Numbered from the stretch's first letter, positions 34,563-44,306 are shown. The stretch: 64,000 nucleotides of DNA from Paracoccaceae bacterium (GCA_016744015.1 JADGFD010000005.1:167193-231192), one strand, 5' to 3'. Notes: generated by a model not told the origin, from the letters alone. Translations and numbers: made by a program.

Positions 34563-35341
34563 GGGCAGGCCATCGCCCCGCGCTGCTCGATTATATCGCG
34601 GGAAAGCGCCTCATCAATATCCGCATATCGGATCTGGATCTCGGCCAAAGTCAAGCAAGCCTGCTCCCCCTGCCCGAGCTGGAACAAGCTCACCGAAAGC
34701 CCGTAAAGCGAGCGCGGGGCAAAGGCCCCATCTGGTGCGCCGCTAAAGCCGCTCAAATAAGAGCGGGCCGCGTTTTGGTGGTCACCTTGCATTGCCAGCG
34801 CTTTGCCTTGCATAAAACGGGCTTCCGAGGTCAGCGGCCCGTCAGGGAAGTTCCCCAAGAACGCCGCCAGCAGGCTGGCCGCTGCCGCGCCGTCGCCCTC
34901 GTTCAGCGCTTTTTTGGCCGCATTAAAGGCCTGCCGCTCTGGCGAAATGACCTCATTCTGGCTTTCTGCCCCCCCCAAGGGCGTGGTTGGCGCGTTAAGT
35001 GAGGCATCGCCGCCCTCAAGCTCCGTCAGCCTGAATTCCATATCACCAATGCGCCGCGTGCCATCTTCAATGACCTGCCGCACTTTAATCTCCAGCGCTT
35101 CCACTCGCCCAAGGGCGGCGCGCAGGTCGGCATTTACTTCGTCAATACGCACCAAAGCACTGGCGGCATCCCGGGCGCTTAGGTTAGTGCTGCCCGTGGC
35201 GCTCAGCTCCGCGCGCAAGGCTTCCAACTGTTGGCTCAAAACCGAAATATCCCCGCGAATATCAGCCAGAGTCATCTCCTGCGCCTGCACTGGCCCTGCC
35301 AGCGCAACCGCCAAAATCACCCCGTAAATCCGCTTAAACAT
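34559..35341 (-). CDS. cpoB: Tol-Pal system coordinator CpoB (YbgF)
   Basis: A 260-residue periplasmic protein: signal peptide ending near residue 22, a coiled coil (about 30-100), and a C-terminal TPR domain (about 140-255). It coordinates PBP1B activity with Tol-dependent outer-membrane constriction. ATG 35341 begins the signal peptide. Confidence 0.9.
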   Translation of the reverse strand: MFKRIYGVILAVALAGPVQAQEMTLADIRGDISVLSQQLEALRAELSATGSTNLSARDAASALVRIDEVNADLRAALGRVEALEIKVRQVIEDGTRRIGDMEFRLTELEGGDASLNAPTTPLGGAESQNEVISPERQAFNAAKKALNEGDGAAAASLLAAFLGNFPDGPLTSEARFMQGKALAMQGDHQNAARSYLSGFSGAPDGAFAPRSLYGLSVSLFQLGQGEQACLTLAEIQIRYADIDEALSRDIIEQRGAMACP

Positions 35342-35385
35342 ATGCTTTTCCTCGCCAAAATGGGGGCCACACGGCCCCCCTCTCT

Positions 35386-35883
35386 TTACACGTTGCCGAT
35401 GCCGCCAGCAACCACCGTCACAGAGCGCCGGTTTTTGGACCAGCAGGCCTCGGTCGAGCACACCGCTAAGGGCCGCTCTTTGCCGTAAGAAATGATCGAA
35501 AGTCGCGTTTCCAGCAGCCCCGCTGACACCATATAATTGCGCACCGCTGCCGCCCGCCGCGCACCCAGCGCAAGGTTATACTCGCGCGTGCCCTGCTCAT
35601 CCGCATGGCCTTCAATGGTGATCGTGCGATCAGGATACTGATTCAACCACGTCACTTGTGCATCCAAAATAGCCTTCGCGGCGTCGCTCAAAGTGGCCTC
35701 ATTCACGGTAAACAACACCGTATCGCCGATGGTTGTATTGAAATACGCCAGTGAACTTTCTTCAATATTGCCGCTACCCGGCGTTTGCCCGGCACCCCCG
35801 CCGCCGCCAAAAACGCCGCCATTCTGGCAGGCCCCCAGCGCCAAAACCGCTGCCAATGCCAATCCTGCTTTTCTCAGTCCCAT
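35386..35883 (-). CDS. pal: peptidoglycan-associated lipoprotein
   Basis: A 165-residue lipoprotein with lipobox LGAC (Cys19) and a C-terminal OmpA-like domain (IEGHADEQGTREYNLALG region) that binds diaminopimelate in peptidoglycan. Gly-rich linker after the lipobox. It anchors the outer membrane and is the target of TolB. Confidence 0.95.
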   Translation of the reverse strand: MGLRKAGLALAAVLALGACQNGGVFGGGGGAGQTPGSGNIEESSLAYFNTTIGDTVLFTVNEATLSDAAKAILDAQVTWLNQYPDRTITIEGHADEQGTREYNLALGARRAAAVRNYMVSAGLLETRLSIISYGKERPLAVCSTEACWSKNRRSVTVVAGGIGNV

Positions 35884-35917
35884 ATTATCTTCCTTTGCTC
35901 GTTTCGCCCCGAAGAGC

Positions 35918-37243
35918 CTAGCGCAGCACGCCTGACCAATCCGGGTCAGACGCAAAGCTTGGCGTATCCACACGCCGTAAATTTCTACCTGTTAAATCCA
36001 CCGAATAAACCTGTGGCGCGCCATTTGCCCCCGCCGTTTCCCTGAAAAACATCAAGACGCGCCCATTGGGAGACCACGTCGGCGCTTCATCAATAAACGA
36101 GGCTGTTAGAAGGTTCTCACGCGAGCCATCCGTGCGCATCACGCCAATATGAAACCGGCCGCCTTTGATTTTGGTAAAGGCAATCATATCCCCCCGAGGT
36201 GACCATACAGGCGTGCCATAAGAGCCACCACCCGCCGAAATCCGCCGCGCTTCGCCGCCATTCGCGCTCATCACATAAAGCTGCTGGCTGCCGCCACGAT
36301 CAGAGGCAAATACAATCTGCGAGCCATCGGGTGAGTAGCTCGGCGTGGTATCAATCCCGCCACTGCTTGTCAGCCTCGTGCGGTTCCGCGTGTTCAAATC
36401 CACCTGATAAATATCAGTATTGCTGCCATCAATGATAGACATTACCACCTTTGAGCCATCGGGAGAAAAGCGCGGCGCGGTGGCCATATTGGTGGTATCA
36501 TCCAGCAATTGTGAGCGCCGCCCCGTTTCCATATTCAGCACAAATACCTGCGGCAAACCGCTTTCGTAGCTGGTGTAAATAATGTCCCGCGTGTTGGGCG
36601 CGAAGCGCGGCGCCAGCACAATAGAGTTGTCATCCGTCAGATATTGCAGGTTCGCCCCGTCATAATCCATAACCGCCAGCCGCTTGCGGCGGTCGTTCTT
36701 TGGGCCGGTTTCCGAGATAAACACAATCCGGCTGTCAAAATAGCCCGTTTCGCCGGTAATCCGGCTATAAATCGTATCCGCCACCTTATGCGCCATCCGC
36801 CGCCAGCTTTCCTGCGTGCCGGCATATTGCACCCCGTCGCCAATCGGCAGTTGTGCATCCACATCAAACAGCCGGAATTTCACCACCAAGCGCCCGTCAT
36901 TGCTGGTGCTCACAGCGCCCGTCACCAACGCCTCGGCATTCACCACGCTCCAATCACTAAAAACCGGCTGGGCGTTAAAATTCGTAACCCCAGCAATATG
37001 CGCCGTGCCCGGAATTTCCCGAAACAGCCCCGTGCTCACAAGGTCAGACATCACAACCGCAGCAATATCGCCCGAAAGCCGCTGCGCGCCGTTGGTTTCT
37101 GCCACAAATTGTGGCACCGCCGTTGGCACAGGCCGAATATTCCCGCCCGTCACGTCAATCTCGATCGTGGGCCTGTCCTGCGCGCTCGCAAGGCCCGCCA
37201 GCATCACCAGCGCCACACCCAAAACGGTTTTTAATGCATTCAT
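35918..37243 (-). CDS. tolB: Tol-Pal system beta-propeller protein TolB
   Basis: A 441-residue periplasmic protein: signal peptide, an N-terminal domain (about 25-160) and a six-bladed propeller with repeating SPDGSKV / SPDGSQI / SPRGDMI motifs. The ATG at 37243 sits 9 bases after GAGGG, better than an ATG three codons upstream. It binds Pal and interacts with TolA. Confidence 0.95.
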   Translation of the reverse strand: MNALKTVLGVALVMLAGLASAQDRPTIEIDVTGGNIRPVPTAVPQFVAETNGAQRLSGDIAAVVMSDLVSTGLFREIPGTAHIAGVTNFNAQPVFSDWSVVNAEALVTGAVSTSNDGRLVVKFRLFDVDAQLPIGDGVQYAGTQESWRRMAHKVADTIYSRITGETGYFDSRIVFISETGPKNDRRKRLAVMDYDGANLQYLTDDNSIVLAPRFAPNTRDIIYTSYESGLPQVFVLNMETGRRSQLLDDTTNMATAPRFSPDGSKVVMSIIDGSNTDIYQVDLNTRNRTRLTSSGGIDTTPSYSPDGSQIVFASDRGGSQQLYVMSANGGEARRISAGGGSYGTPVWSPRGDMIAFTKIKGGRFHIGVMRTDGSRENLLTASFIDEAPTWSPNGRVLMFFRETAGANGAPQVYSVDLTGRNLRRVDTPSFASDPDWSGVLR

Positions 37244-37255
37244 CTTATCCATCCC

Positions 37256-37762
37256 TCAACTCAGTCTTATTTCGCCCGAACTGGGGTCAAAACGCAAGAC
37301 CAGCGTCACTCCGTTCGGAAATTTGCTCATAGGAAGCGGAATTCCGCCATTTTCATCAGTGGTCATCACCGCGCTTAAGGCCGCTTGGTATGCAATGGCG
37401 TAAGCGCCCAAAGGGGTGGAAGGTGTATGTGGCGAAACGCCTTCGACACGCCCATCCTCCCCAATTTGCACGGAAATCCTTACGACATATTGCTCAAAAT
37501 CCTCTATCATTTTAAGATCAGACTTATCCCAGTTTCTGGAAATAGCATCCCTGATTATGGATCTTTCCTTTGGTGTCAGCGTTGCTTCCGGCGCCGCAGA
37601 ACCAAATAGCCATTCAAGCAAACCCGGAGTCGAGGCTTGGCTTTCCGGTTCTGAAAACGTCAGAGTGTCCGTCCGCCTAAGTGGCGAGGTTGGCTCTTGT
37701 GCAAACGCGCCACTGGTTGGCACCAAAAGGGCTGCGATCAAAATTCTTTGTGTCAAAATCAT
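37256..37762 (-). CDS. secreted TolA C-terminal-domain paralogue within the tol operon
   Basis: A 168-residue protein with a cleavable signal peptide (about 1-21), a short linker, and a ~105-residue domain closely matching the C-terminal domain of the adjacent TolA. Shared features include the near-identical FEQYVVRI, GVTLVLRFDP and IPLP-KFP segments, and the order is unbroken. No membrane anchor or long helical spacer is present, so it should be soluble in the periplasm. It lies between tolA and tolB with 8 and 12 base gaps. It may compete with or modulate TolA contacts with TolB/Pal. Origin by tandem duplication is inferred. Confidence 0.8.
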   Translation of the reverse strand: MILTQRILIAALLVPTSGAFAQEPTSPLRRTDTLTFSEPESQASTPGLLEWLFGSAAPEATLTPKERSIIRDAISRNWDKSDLKMIEDFEQYVVRISVQIGEDGRVEGVSPHTPSTPLGAYAIAYQAALSAVMTTDENGGIPLPMSKFPNGVTLVLRFDPSSGEIRLS

Positions 37763-37770
37763 AATGCCCC

Positions 37771-38913
37771 CTAGTTAAACCCAACTTCACCCGAAGCGGG
37801 ATCAAAACGCAAAACCAGCGTCACCCCATCCGGAAATTTGCCCTCAGGAAGCGGAATTCCGCCCGCCCTGTCAGCTTGCAGCACCGCCGAACGCGCCGCG
37901 CGGTAGGCGATTTCAAATATCCCCGTCGGGCTGCTTGGCTCAAGGGGCGACACATCTTCCACCCGCCCCAATGCACTCACCTCCACGGTAATCCGCACCA
38001 CATATTGCTCAAACCCCACCTGTCCGGTGATGTTGCTCTTGTTCCACTTCTGGCTCACCACATCGCCTATTACGCCCCGCTCGGGGCCGGTCAGGTCTGC
38101 CACCACCGGTGGCGTGGTCTGGCTGGCCTCCTGCGCTTCTTGCAAAGCCGCTGCCACCGCATCCATAATTTCCTCGTCCGGCTCCGGAATACTCACATTC
38201 GCGCGGCGCGGATTACGCGGCGGGCGGCTGGCCGATTGAGGCGCAAAGGCCGAGATTTCCACATTCTCCTGCCCGTCGGGAGAAATCTCCGTCGTCGCCT
38301 CCTCCGGCGCACCCGCGTCTTGCACGGGGGTTTCCACGGCCTCGCCCGGCTCATCAATCACCTCCGCGGCACTCTCGGTATTGGGCAACGCATCCTCAGG
38401 CGGCCGGGCCGCTGCCGAGGTATCAATGCGCGGCGCATTACGGGGTGGTGGCGGACGGCTCATGCTCACTGGCGCGTTTAGCTCGTTGCCAGCCAGCGCG
38501 GGCTGAAAGAGGTCCGGCGCGGCCTCAATCGGCGCCGCAAAGCTTTCTACAGTGGGGGCCACAACCACCACCTCGGGATCATCCGGCTGCAAAAGCGCTG
38601 ACACATCCGGCGAGGCATCCGCCGCGTCCGGCGCTTCGGTTTCATCAATCACTGTCTGGTTCACAGTGGTCTCAAGGGTCGGGGCCTCCACGTTATCTTG
38701 CAAAATCTCGGGCTGCGAAAACTGCGCAATATCCGCCATTGGCACCTGCGGCGCTGCCGAGCTTTGCACATCAAGCGCTGCCGCACGCACCAGCGTCACC
38801 TTGGTCACGCGCGGCTCCGGCAGGTTCTCCTGCCACCAGTCCAGCCCCCCCCAAAAAGCGGCTATAAGCAAGCTCCCATGTGCCACTCCAGAAATGATGG
38901 TGCCCGTTTGCAT
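37771..38913 (-). CDS. tolA: Tol energy-transducing protein TolA
   Basis: A 380-residue protein with one N-terminal TM helix (about 7-24) and a long, low-complexity Ala/Pro/Glu/Val-rich spacer (about 45-260). The C-terminal domain (about 265-380) contains FEQYVVRITVEV and GVTLVLRFDPASGE. The spacer is acidic and proline-rich in place of the Ala-Lys helix of enteric TolA. It connects TolQR to TolB/Pal across the periplasm. Confidence 0.9.
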   Translation of the reverse strand: MQTGTIISGVAHGSLLIAAFWGGLDWWQENLPEPRVTKVTLVRAAALDVQSSAAPQVPMADIAQFSQPEILQDNVEAPTLETTVNQTVIDETEAPDAADASPDVSALLQPDDPEVVVVAPTVESFAAPIEAAPDLFQPALAGNELNAPVSMSRPPPPRNAPRIDTSAAARPPEDALPNTESAAEVIDEPGEAVETPVQDAGAPEEATTEISPDGQENVEISAFAPQSASRPPRNPRRANVSIPEPDEEIMDAVAAALQEAQEASQTTPPVVADLTGPERGVIGDVVSQKWNKSNITGQVGFEQYVVRITVEVSALGRVEDVSPLEPSSPTGIFEIAYRAARSAVLQADRAGGIPLPEGKFPDGVTLVLRFDPASGEVGFN

Positions 38914-38916
38914 AAG

Positions 38917-39384
38917 TCATTCACCCGTCAGGGTTGGCCCGCCCACATCGGTCACCAAACCGATATTGCCAAAGCCGCCCGCATTTAGCGCGCCCATAAC
39001 TTCCATCACGGTATTATAAGGGATAGAGCCATCGGCCCGTAAAAACACCTTGTCACTCGCCCGCTCCGCCGCAATCGCCCGCAACTTCACCACCAGATCC
39101 GCCATCGGCACCTCGGTATCCTGAATCATCACCGCCCCCTCGGCCGTGAGCGAGATCGTCAGCGGGGCCTCGTCCTCGGTTGGCAAAGCCGAAGCCGCCG
39201 TTTTGGGCAGCTCAAGCGGAACCCCCACAGTTAAAAGCGGTGCAGCAATCATAAACACAATGAGCAGCACCAGCATAACATCCACAAACGGCGTCACGTT
39301 AATCTCCGACATCGCCCTTCGAGGCGCGCGCCGAACCCGTCCCGTGCCCCCGCGCCCAGCCCGCGGCATGACGCCCCCCGCCAT
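38917..39384 (-). CDS. tolR: Tol-Pal motor protein TolR
   Basis: A 155-residue ExbD/TolR protein. It has an Arg/Gly-rich N-terminus, a single TM helix (MSEINVTPFVDVMLVLLIVF region) with the proton-path Asp in FVDVML, and a periplasmic domain. ATG abuts the tolQ stop. Confidence 0.93.
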   Translation of the reverse strand: MAGGVMPRAGRGGTGRVRRAPRRAMSEINVTPFVDVMLVLLIVFMIAAPLLTVGVPLELPKTAASALPTEDEAPLTISLTAEGAVMIQDTEVPMADLVVKLRAIAAERASDKVFLRADGSIPYNTVMEVMGALNAGGFGNIGLVTDVGGPTLTGE

Positions 39385-40086
39385 CTATTCGCTCCGGTCC
39401 AGCTGGCGCGAAAGGATCATCGAGAACTCGTCAGCAAACACCTCTTGCTCGGCTACCAGCCTGTCGGCATCACCGGAAAGCTTGTTATAAAACACCACAG
39501 CCGGAATAGCCGCAAGCAGCCCCAGCGCTGTGGCCAGCAAGGCCTCGGCAATACCCGGAGCCACCACCGCAAGGTTCGTGCTCTGCTGGTTCGCAATTTC
39601 CTTAAACGCATTCATAATGCCCCAAACCGTGCCAAACAGTCCAACAAACGGCGCGATCGAACCAACGGTCGCCAGAAAAACCAAACCCTTGTTCAGCTCA
39701 TCGGCCACCCGCCCCAGCGCCACATTCATCGCGCGATCAATCCGCGCCTGTGCCCCTGCAATCAACTCACCATCCGAGCGGTGCGAGCGCCGCCATTCCG
39801 CCATGCCAGCCACAAACACCTTTTCAGGTGCCGAAACAGGGCTTTCGCCCAGCTGCTCATAAAGCGCGTCCAAAGGCTGACCCGACCAAAACAACTCCTC
39901 AAAAATCGCATTTTCTCGCCGCGATTTCCGGTAGTTAATAAATTTCTGAAGGATAATCGACCATGACCAGAAAGACGCCAGCAGCAAAATGATCATCACA
40001 GCCTGCGCCGTAATCGTTGCCCGCGCAAAAAGGGCCAGAATCGAAAAATCGATATGCTGCGCCGCAGCTAAAGCCTCAGTTTCCAT
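39385..40086 (-). CDS. tolQ: Tol-Pal motor protein TolQ
   Basis: A 233-residue three-TM protein of the ExbB/MotA family. The conserved segment is GSIAPFVGLFGTVWGIMNAF, with TM helices near 20-45, 135-160 and 175-195. It makes the proton-driven stator with TolR. Confidence 0.94.
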   Translation of the reverse strand: METEALAAAQHIDFSILALFARATITAQAVMIILLLASFWSWSIILQKFINYRKSRRENAIFEELFWSGQPLDALYEQLGESPVSAPEKVFVAGMAEWRRSHRSDGELIAGAQARIDRAMNVALGRVADELNKGLVFLATVGSIAPFVGLFGTVWGIMNAFKEIANQQSTNLAVVAPGIAEALLATALGLLAAIPAVVFYNKLSGDADRLVAEQEVFADEFSMILSRQLDRSE

Positions 40087-40194
40087 AATATTGCTCGCTC
40101 GTTTATGCCGCCCAAAATGTGTCTTTTGGTGCGACGGTTATGTGCCTAAAACGATTTAGCCGATTATCACGCCAAAGGTCCAGTAAATCCGCCC

Positions 40195-40593
40195 CTAGGG
40201 CATAGATTCTTGTAATTTCTGGCGTATTTCCGCCGGAAACCGCGCCGCCTTGCCGTTCATATCCATGCAGGCCACCCGAAACACTGCGCTAAAAATCAGT
40301 TCATCGCCGCGCCGCACCCATTGGCTCATCTCTAGTGAGGCTCCGCCCAGCTTGCTGGTTTTGGTCTCCACCACCAGCTCATCGCCAAAAATCGCCGGCT
40401 TATGATAATCTGCCACCACGTTTTTTACCGCAAAAACCAGCCCCTTGGCCTTCATGTCGTTTTGGTCAATCCCCATATCTCGCACAGCGTCAGAGCGACC
40501 TCGCTCGGCAAACTTCAGATAATTCGCATAATAAACGATCCCCGCCATGTCGGTATCTTCGTAATACACTCTTAAATTGTGCTCAAATACCAC
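40195..40593 (-). CDS. ybgC: acyl-CoA thioesterase YbgC (tol-pal associated)
   Basis: A 132-residue hot-dog thioesterase. The YYEDTDMAGIVYYANYLKFAER region is the 4HBT signature with catalytic Asp in EDTD. It begins with GTG and heads the tol operon about 108 bases before tolQ. In other bacteria it hydrolyses short acyl-CoA and contacts phospholipid enzymes. Confidence 0.93.
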   Translation of the reverse strand: MVFEHNLRVYYEDTDMAGIVYYANYLKFAERGRSDAVRDMGIDQNDMKAKGLVFAVKNVVADYHKPAIFGDELVVETKTSKLGGASLEMSQWVRRGDELIFSAVFRVACMDMNGKAARFPAEIRQKLQESMP

Positions 40594-40599
40594 GAGTTG

Positions 40600-40628
40600 T
40601 TTACCTCTTTGTGAGTTTGGTCTATACT
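40600..40628 (+). promoter_or_regulatory. sigma-70-type promoter for the lysine-rich orphan
   Basis: TTTACC (-35) and TATACT (-10) with 17-base spacing; the start would leave a ~45-base leader before the ATG at 40681. Divergent from ybgC. Confidence 0.45.
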
Positions 40629-40680
40629 GCGCCTATTACGAGTTCAGCATTACATAATCACATTCAAAAAGGAACCAATT

Positions 40681-41127
40681 ATGGGAAACCCAAAAGACGA
40701 TAAAAAGAAGATGGATGCCGCTAAAAAGGAGGTGCAGGGAGAGGTTAAAAAGATTTCGCTCAAGATGCGCCCACCTTTGACCGAGGTTGAAGAGCTTTTG
40801 AAACGAAAAGCTGAACTTGAAGCAAAGAAAGAGCTAACACCTGAAGAAAAGGAAGAGCTAAAAGCCATAGAATCGAAATTGGCAACCTTGCGGAAAACCA
40901 TGGAAAAAGAGCTAATGGATGGCGGGAAACGCATTGACTTGATGCTAAAAAAGCACATTCCAAGCGACAAAAAGGAAGCAAAAGCCTGGGAAAAAGGCTT
41001 TGCAGGCGGGGTTGTCGACTTGTTCAAAGCTGATCCGGGGCTCAAAATTGGGAAACAGCTATTCTTCGGCACAGATGTTTCCATCACGAAAAAGAAAGTC
41101 ACCTTTAAATTGACCCAGAAATTCTAA
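40681..41127 (+). CDS. lysine/glutamate-rich protein of unknown function
   Basis: A 148-residue, highly charged protein with a strong coiled-coil segment (about 35-80, heptads of Leu with Lys/Glu) and a small C-terminal domain ending VTFKLTQKF. No signal peptide or TM. Its base composition is lower in G+C and richer in AAA/GAA codons than the neighbouring tol and nucleotidase genes, hinting at separate origin. AAAAAGGAACC precedes the ATG. It is a lone forward-strand gene between leftward operons, ended by a hairpin. I do not recognise it. Confidence 0.65.
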   Translation: MGNPKDDKKKMDAAKKEVQGEVKKISLKMRPPLTEVEELLKRKAELEAKKELTPEEKEELKAIESKLATLRKTMEKELMDGGKRIDLMLKKHIPSDKKEAKAWEKGFAGGVVDLFKADPGLKIGKQLFFGTDVSITKKKVTFKLTQKF

Positions 41128-41130
41128 GAT

Positions 41131-41158
41131 TTTGGCCCCGGGTTACCTCGGGGCCAAA
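41131..41158. terminator. hairpin between convergent genes
   Basis: TTTGGCCCCG / CGGGGCCAAA with an eight-base loop, directly after the orphan stop and before the convergent nucleotidase stop. No real T-tract follows on either strand; a likely bidirectional terminator. Confidence 0.7.
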
Positions 41159-41163
41159 TTCAT

Positions 41164-43131
41164 TTAGTTTAGCGCGATGCGATAAAGCGCAAAGCCGTCA
41201 GCCCCTTCGCCCGCAGGCTCAATCGAGACACCCGCAACCTTGTCCGCATAGCGCACACCAGCAGGGCCGGTTTCGAAAATAACCGTAGTATCCGGCACCG
41301 CCACAAAGCTCCAATTCGCATCTGCCTGCGGGTTAATCGTGCCTTTTTCAACGATATAGCGCACAATCACATCGCGGTTGGTATCCGGCCCTTCGAAAAT
41401 GATAGTAGACCCATCTGCTCCGGGGAAGCTCCCGCCCCCGCTCGCGCGGTAGTTATTGGTCGCGACCACAAACATAGCCTCGGGGTCAATCGGCGCATTG
41501 TTAAACATAACATTCACTATCCGGTTAGCCCCCTCATTGATCACCTCACCACTGCGGTTAAACTTCGGCGGTTGGGTCAGGTCAATCTGGTAAGTCACCC
41601 CATCCATCACATCAAAGTTGTAGCTCGGCATTTCAGGGTTCAGCAGCACTTGGTCCTGTCCACCCGCCTCGATCTGGTTAAAAATAGAAACCGAGCGCTC
41701 CAACCAATCCTGCACGGTTGCGCCATTAATCAGCACTGCCCGCACGGTATTTGGATAGAGATACAAGTCCGAAACGTTCTTAATCGCCACCGGCCCAACT
41801 TCGACATCGGTATAATATTCCGAGCCTCCGCGGCCACCGGCCTTAAACGGTGCCGCGGCTGAGAGAATAGGCAGGCCTTCCCACTCGGTGCCCTTCATCA
41901 TTTGCTCAATATACCAAGTTTGCGCATTGCTCACGACCTGCACGGACGGGTCATCCGCCACCAGCGCGAAGTATGAATGCAGCGGCGCTTCGGTCATCCC
42001 CACGGCGCGGCGCACATAGGCCAGCGTGGCCTCGTGATCTGCCATTGTGGCATCCAGCACCGCCTGCACATCCCCCACCAGCGGGATTTTCTTACGCTCT
42101 TCACGCTTGTAAATCGGCCTTGTTGAGCTTTCAGATGTCACCACCTTCCACTCGTCCCCGCTGCGCTCCAGCATTAGGTCAATCAGCCCCATATGCGAGC
42201 CCCAGAAGCCGCCCATTGTGGCGGGTTTGCCCTGAAGCGTGCCAGCGCCCACATCAATCCCATCAATCCCCGCATAGGTTTCTGACGGGAACACAAGGTG
42301 GCTGTGGCCGGTGACCAGCGCATCAATGCCGTCAACCCCTGCCAGATAAAGCGCCGCATTTGCCATGCCCTCGGTTTCGCCCGCATCCGATATCCCCGAA
42401 TGGCTCAGCGCAATAATCACATCCGCGCCCTTTTCCTGCATTTCAGGCACCCATGCCTTGGCCGCCTGTAAAATATCCCGCGCGTTAAACTTGCCCTCAA
42501 GGTGGCGGCGGTCCCAATTCATAATCTGTGGCGGTAAAAATCCGATCAAGCCGATCTTGATGGCGTGCTTTTCACCCGAGCCATCCTCGATTTCCCGCTC
42601 CAAAATGGTATACGGCTTCAAGAAAGTCTCATCCTTGCCCGCACTGCTGCCCAGCGTTTTCACAAAGTTCGAGCACACCACCGGAAAGTTAGCGCCCTGC
42701 ACAACTTTATCCATAAAATCAACACCGTAGTTGAACTCATGGTTCCCCAAAGTGCCGCAATCATAGCCCAGCACATTCATCGCCTGCATTACAGGGTGCA
42801 TGTCCCCTTCGGCCATACCGCGCTCATAAGCAATGTAGTCGCCCATCGGATTGCCCTGAAGGAAATCCCCGTTATCCACCAGAATAGAGTTCGTGCTCTC
42901 ATCCCGCACTTCTTGGATAATCGACGCCGTGCGCGAAAGCCCCACAGTGTCAATCGGCTTATCGGCGTAATAATCATAGGGGTGCACATGCACGTGCAAA
43001 TCGGTGGTCGAAAGAATGCGCAAATGCGCTTGGTTCGTCGCCGCGCTCACAGAAAACGGATGCAGCGTTACAAAGGCGCTGGTCGCGGCTGTGCTGGCCA
43101 AAAACTGGCGGCGGGAAAGGGTATGGTTCAT
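41164..43131 (-). CDS. cpdB: 2',3'-cyclic-nucleotide 2'-phosphodiesterase/3'-nucleotidase
   Basis: A 655-residue periplasmic metallophosphoesterase. It has a twin-arginine signal (SRRQFLAST, residues 6-14), then a metal domain with STTDLHVHVHP, GNHEFNYG and GHSHLVFP, and a C-terminal nucleotidase domain with SGGGSFPGADGS. It recovers phosphate and nucleosides outside the cell. Tat export suggests it folds and loads metal before transport. The start follows GAGGAG; upstream codons are unlike a signal. Confidence 0.9.
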   Translation of the reverse strand: MNHTLSRRQFLASTAATSAFVTLHPFSVSAATNQAHLRILSTTDLHVHVHPYDYYADKPIDTVGLSRTASIIQEVRDESTNSILVDNGDFLQGNPMGDYIAYERGMAEGDMHPVMQAMNVLGYDCGTLGNHEFNYGVDFMDKVVQGANFPVVCSNFVKTLGSSAGKDETFLKPYTILEREIEDGSGEKHAIKIGLIGFLPPQIMNWDRRHLEGKFNARDILQAAKAWVPEMQEKGADVIIALSHSGISDAGETEGMANAALYLAGVDGIDALVTGHSHLVFPSETYAGIDGIDVGAGTLQGKPATMGGFWGSHMGLIDLMLERSGDEWKVVTSESSTRPIYKREERKKIPLVGDVQAVLDATMADHEATLAYVRRAVGMTEAPLHSYFALVADDPSVQVVSNAQTWYIEQMMKGTEWEGLPILSAAAPFKAGGRGGSEYYTDVEVGPVAIKNVSDLYLYPNTVRAVLINGATVQDWLERSVSIFNQIEAGGQDQVLLNPEMPSYNFDVMDGVTYQIDLTQPPKFNRSGEVINEGANRIVNVMFNNAPIDPEAMFVVATNNYRASGGGSFPGADGSTIIFEGPDTNRDVIVRYIVEKGTINPQADANWSFVAVPDTTVIFETGPAGVRYADKVAGVSIEPAGEGADGFALYRIALN

Positions 43132-43292
43132 AGGATTCTCCTCGGTGTTGGATTCCAGAAAACAGGGGCCGCGGAGATCATGAATCGTCACCGCCTCGCA
43201 CCCAAAGGAATCATTTATACCAAACCTTACCCCGAGTTATAATTTTTACCAAGAAATCAAAACCCGCACGGCGGGCGGGCGCGCACCACCCC

Positions 43293-43830
43293 CTATTCCG
43301 GCTTTATCAACCCCGAAAACCCTGCCACCGCCAGCAAGCTGAAAAACCACCCGAGCGCTATGTGCAACCACATATAGGCCCGCACCATTGGTGCCTTGTC
43401 CTCGTCCGGTATCCACGCATCCTGCATATCAAAATCGACAATCGGCAACAGCACATCGGCAGAATAGATATAGGGGTTGAACGCAGGGTAACCCTTTTCC
43501 TTGCCCATAAAGCAGGCCACATCACCGTTACATGCGCGCCAGCTACCCCCACAGCCAAATGCCGGAATCATTGGGCTTCATCGCCCCTTCACCATCGGCA
43601 GTTCCGAAAATAAAGGTGCCAACGATGAAAAACGCCAGCAACCAAAGGAAGGCCTGAAACGGGCGGTAGCCATAGAGCACCGTCCGCCGCAGCATCCGAT
43701 CCCAAGATGAAAGCCAATAGAAACCCTCAAACAACAATTCGCGCTTCAAGCGCGCCCCCTGTGCCTTTCCAAGGGTGGAGGTCCTCACCATAGCCCGCGC
43801 GCGCGATCAGCCAACAGATGAATGCACCCT
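43293..43830 (-). pseudogene. decayed membrane protein gene (C-terminal remnant)
   Basis: Two frames carry complementary parts of one protein. The upper one has FEGFYWLSSWDRMLRRTVLYG then a TM helix; the lower one a Cys-containing loop, FNPYIYSADVLLPIVDFDMQ and a final TM helix. Joining them needs a frameshift near 43560, and another shift seems likely near 43740. It resembles the C-terminal portion of large membrane proteins often annotated with pentapeptide repeats, but the N-terminal body is gone. Not functional unless the shifts are sequencing errors. Confidence 0.6.
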
Positions 43831-43895
43831 CAGTCAAACACCGGCGGGCCCATCTACCCCCGCGCATCGCCAGCCCGAGGCCAGCGCAGCGTGCA

Positions 43896-44306
43896 TCAGG
43901 CCAAAATTGCGGTTGCTATCGAGCCAAAGACGATCATCGCAATCAGGCAAATAATCCAGACACCCACCGCAATCGCGCTATTGCCCAGCATGTTGCCATC
44001 CTTGCGGTAAGCGTTTGTCCAAGCCGAGATCATCAGCATTGCGGGGGCACCAAAGATCATCCAGAGGATCATCAGCAAGATAAACCAGCCGCCTAAAAAC
44101 ACCGAAAGCGCCCCAAAGCCCGCGCTCACACCGACGGCCACAAATCCAGCTTGCCGCAACCGCCACTTGCCCTGCGCCTCCATGAGGCGGGCCACAGCCA
44201 AGGGCATGGCCACCGGCAGCGCGGAGCCACAATTCTCACAGCTTGTCGCCAGCGGTTCAGCAGGCGTGCTACAATAGCTGCAAATTTTCTGGCGTTGTTC
44301 AGGCAT
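43896..44306 (-). CDS. zinc-ribbon membrane protein of unknown function
   Basis: A 136-residue protein with an N-terminal four-Cys ribbon (CSYC at 9-12 and CENC at 23-26), followed by a basic stretch and two to three TM helices. Overlaps the secF stop by 8 bases, so it is coupled to the SecDF genes. A role in membrane-protein insertion or quality control is possible from location only. Confidence 0.75.
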   Translation of the reverse strand: MPEQRQKICSYCSTPAEPLATSCENCGSALPVAMPLAVARLMEAQGKWRLRQAGFVAVGVSAGFGALSVFLGGWFILLMILWMIFGAPAMLMISAWTNAYRKDGNMLGNSAIAVGVWIICLIAMIVFGSIATAILA

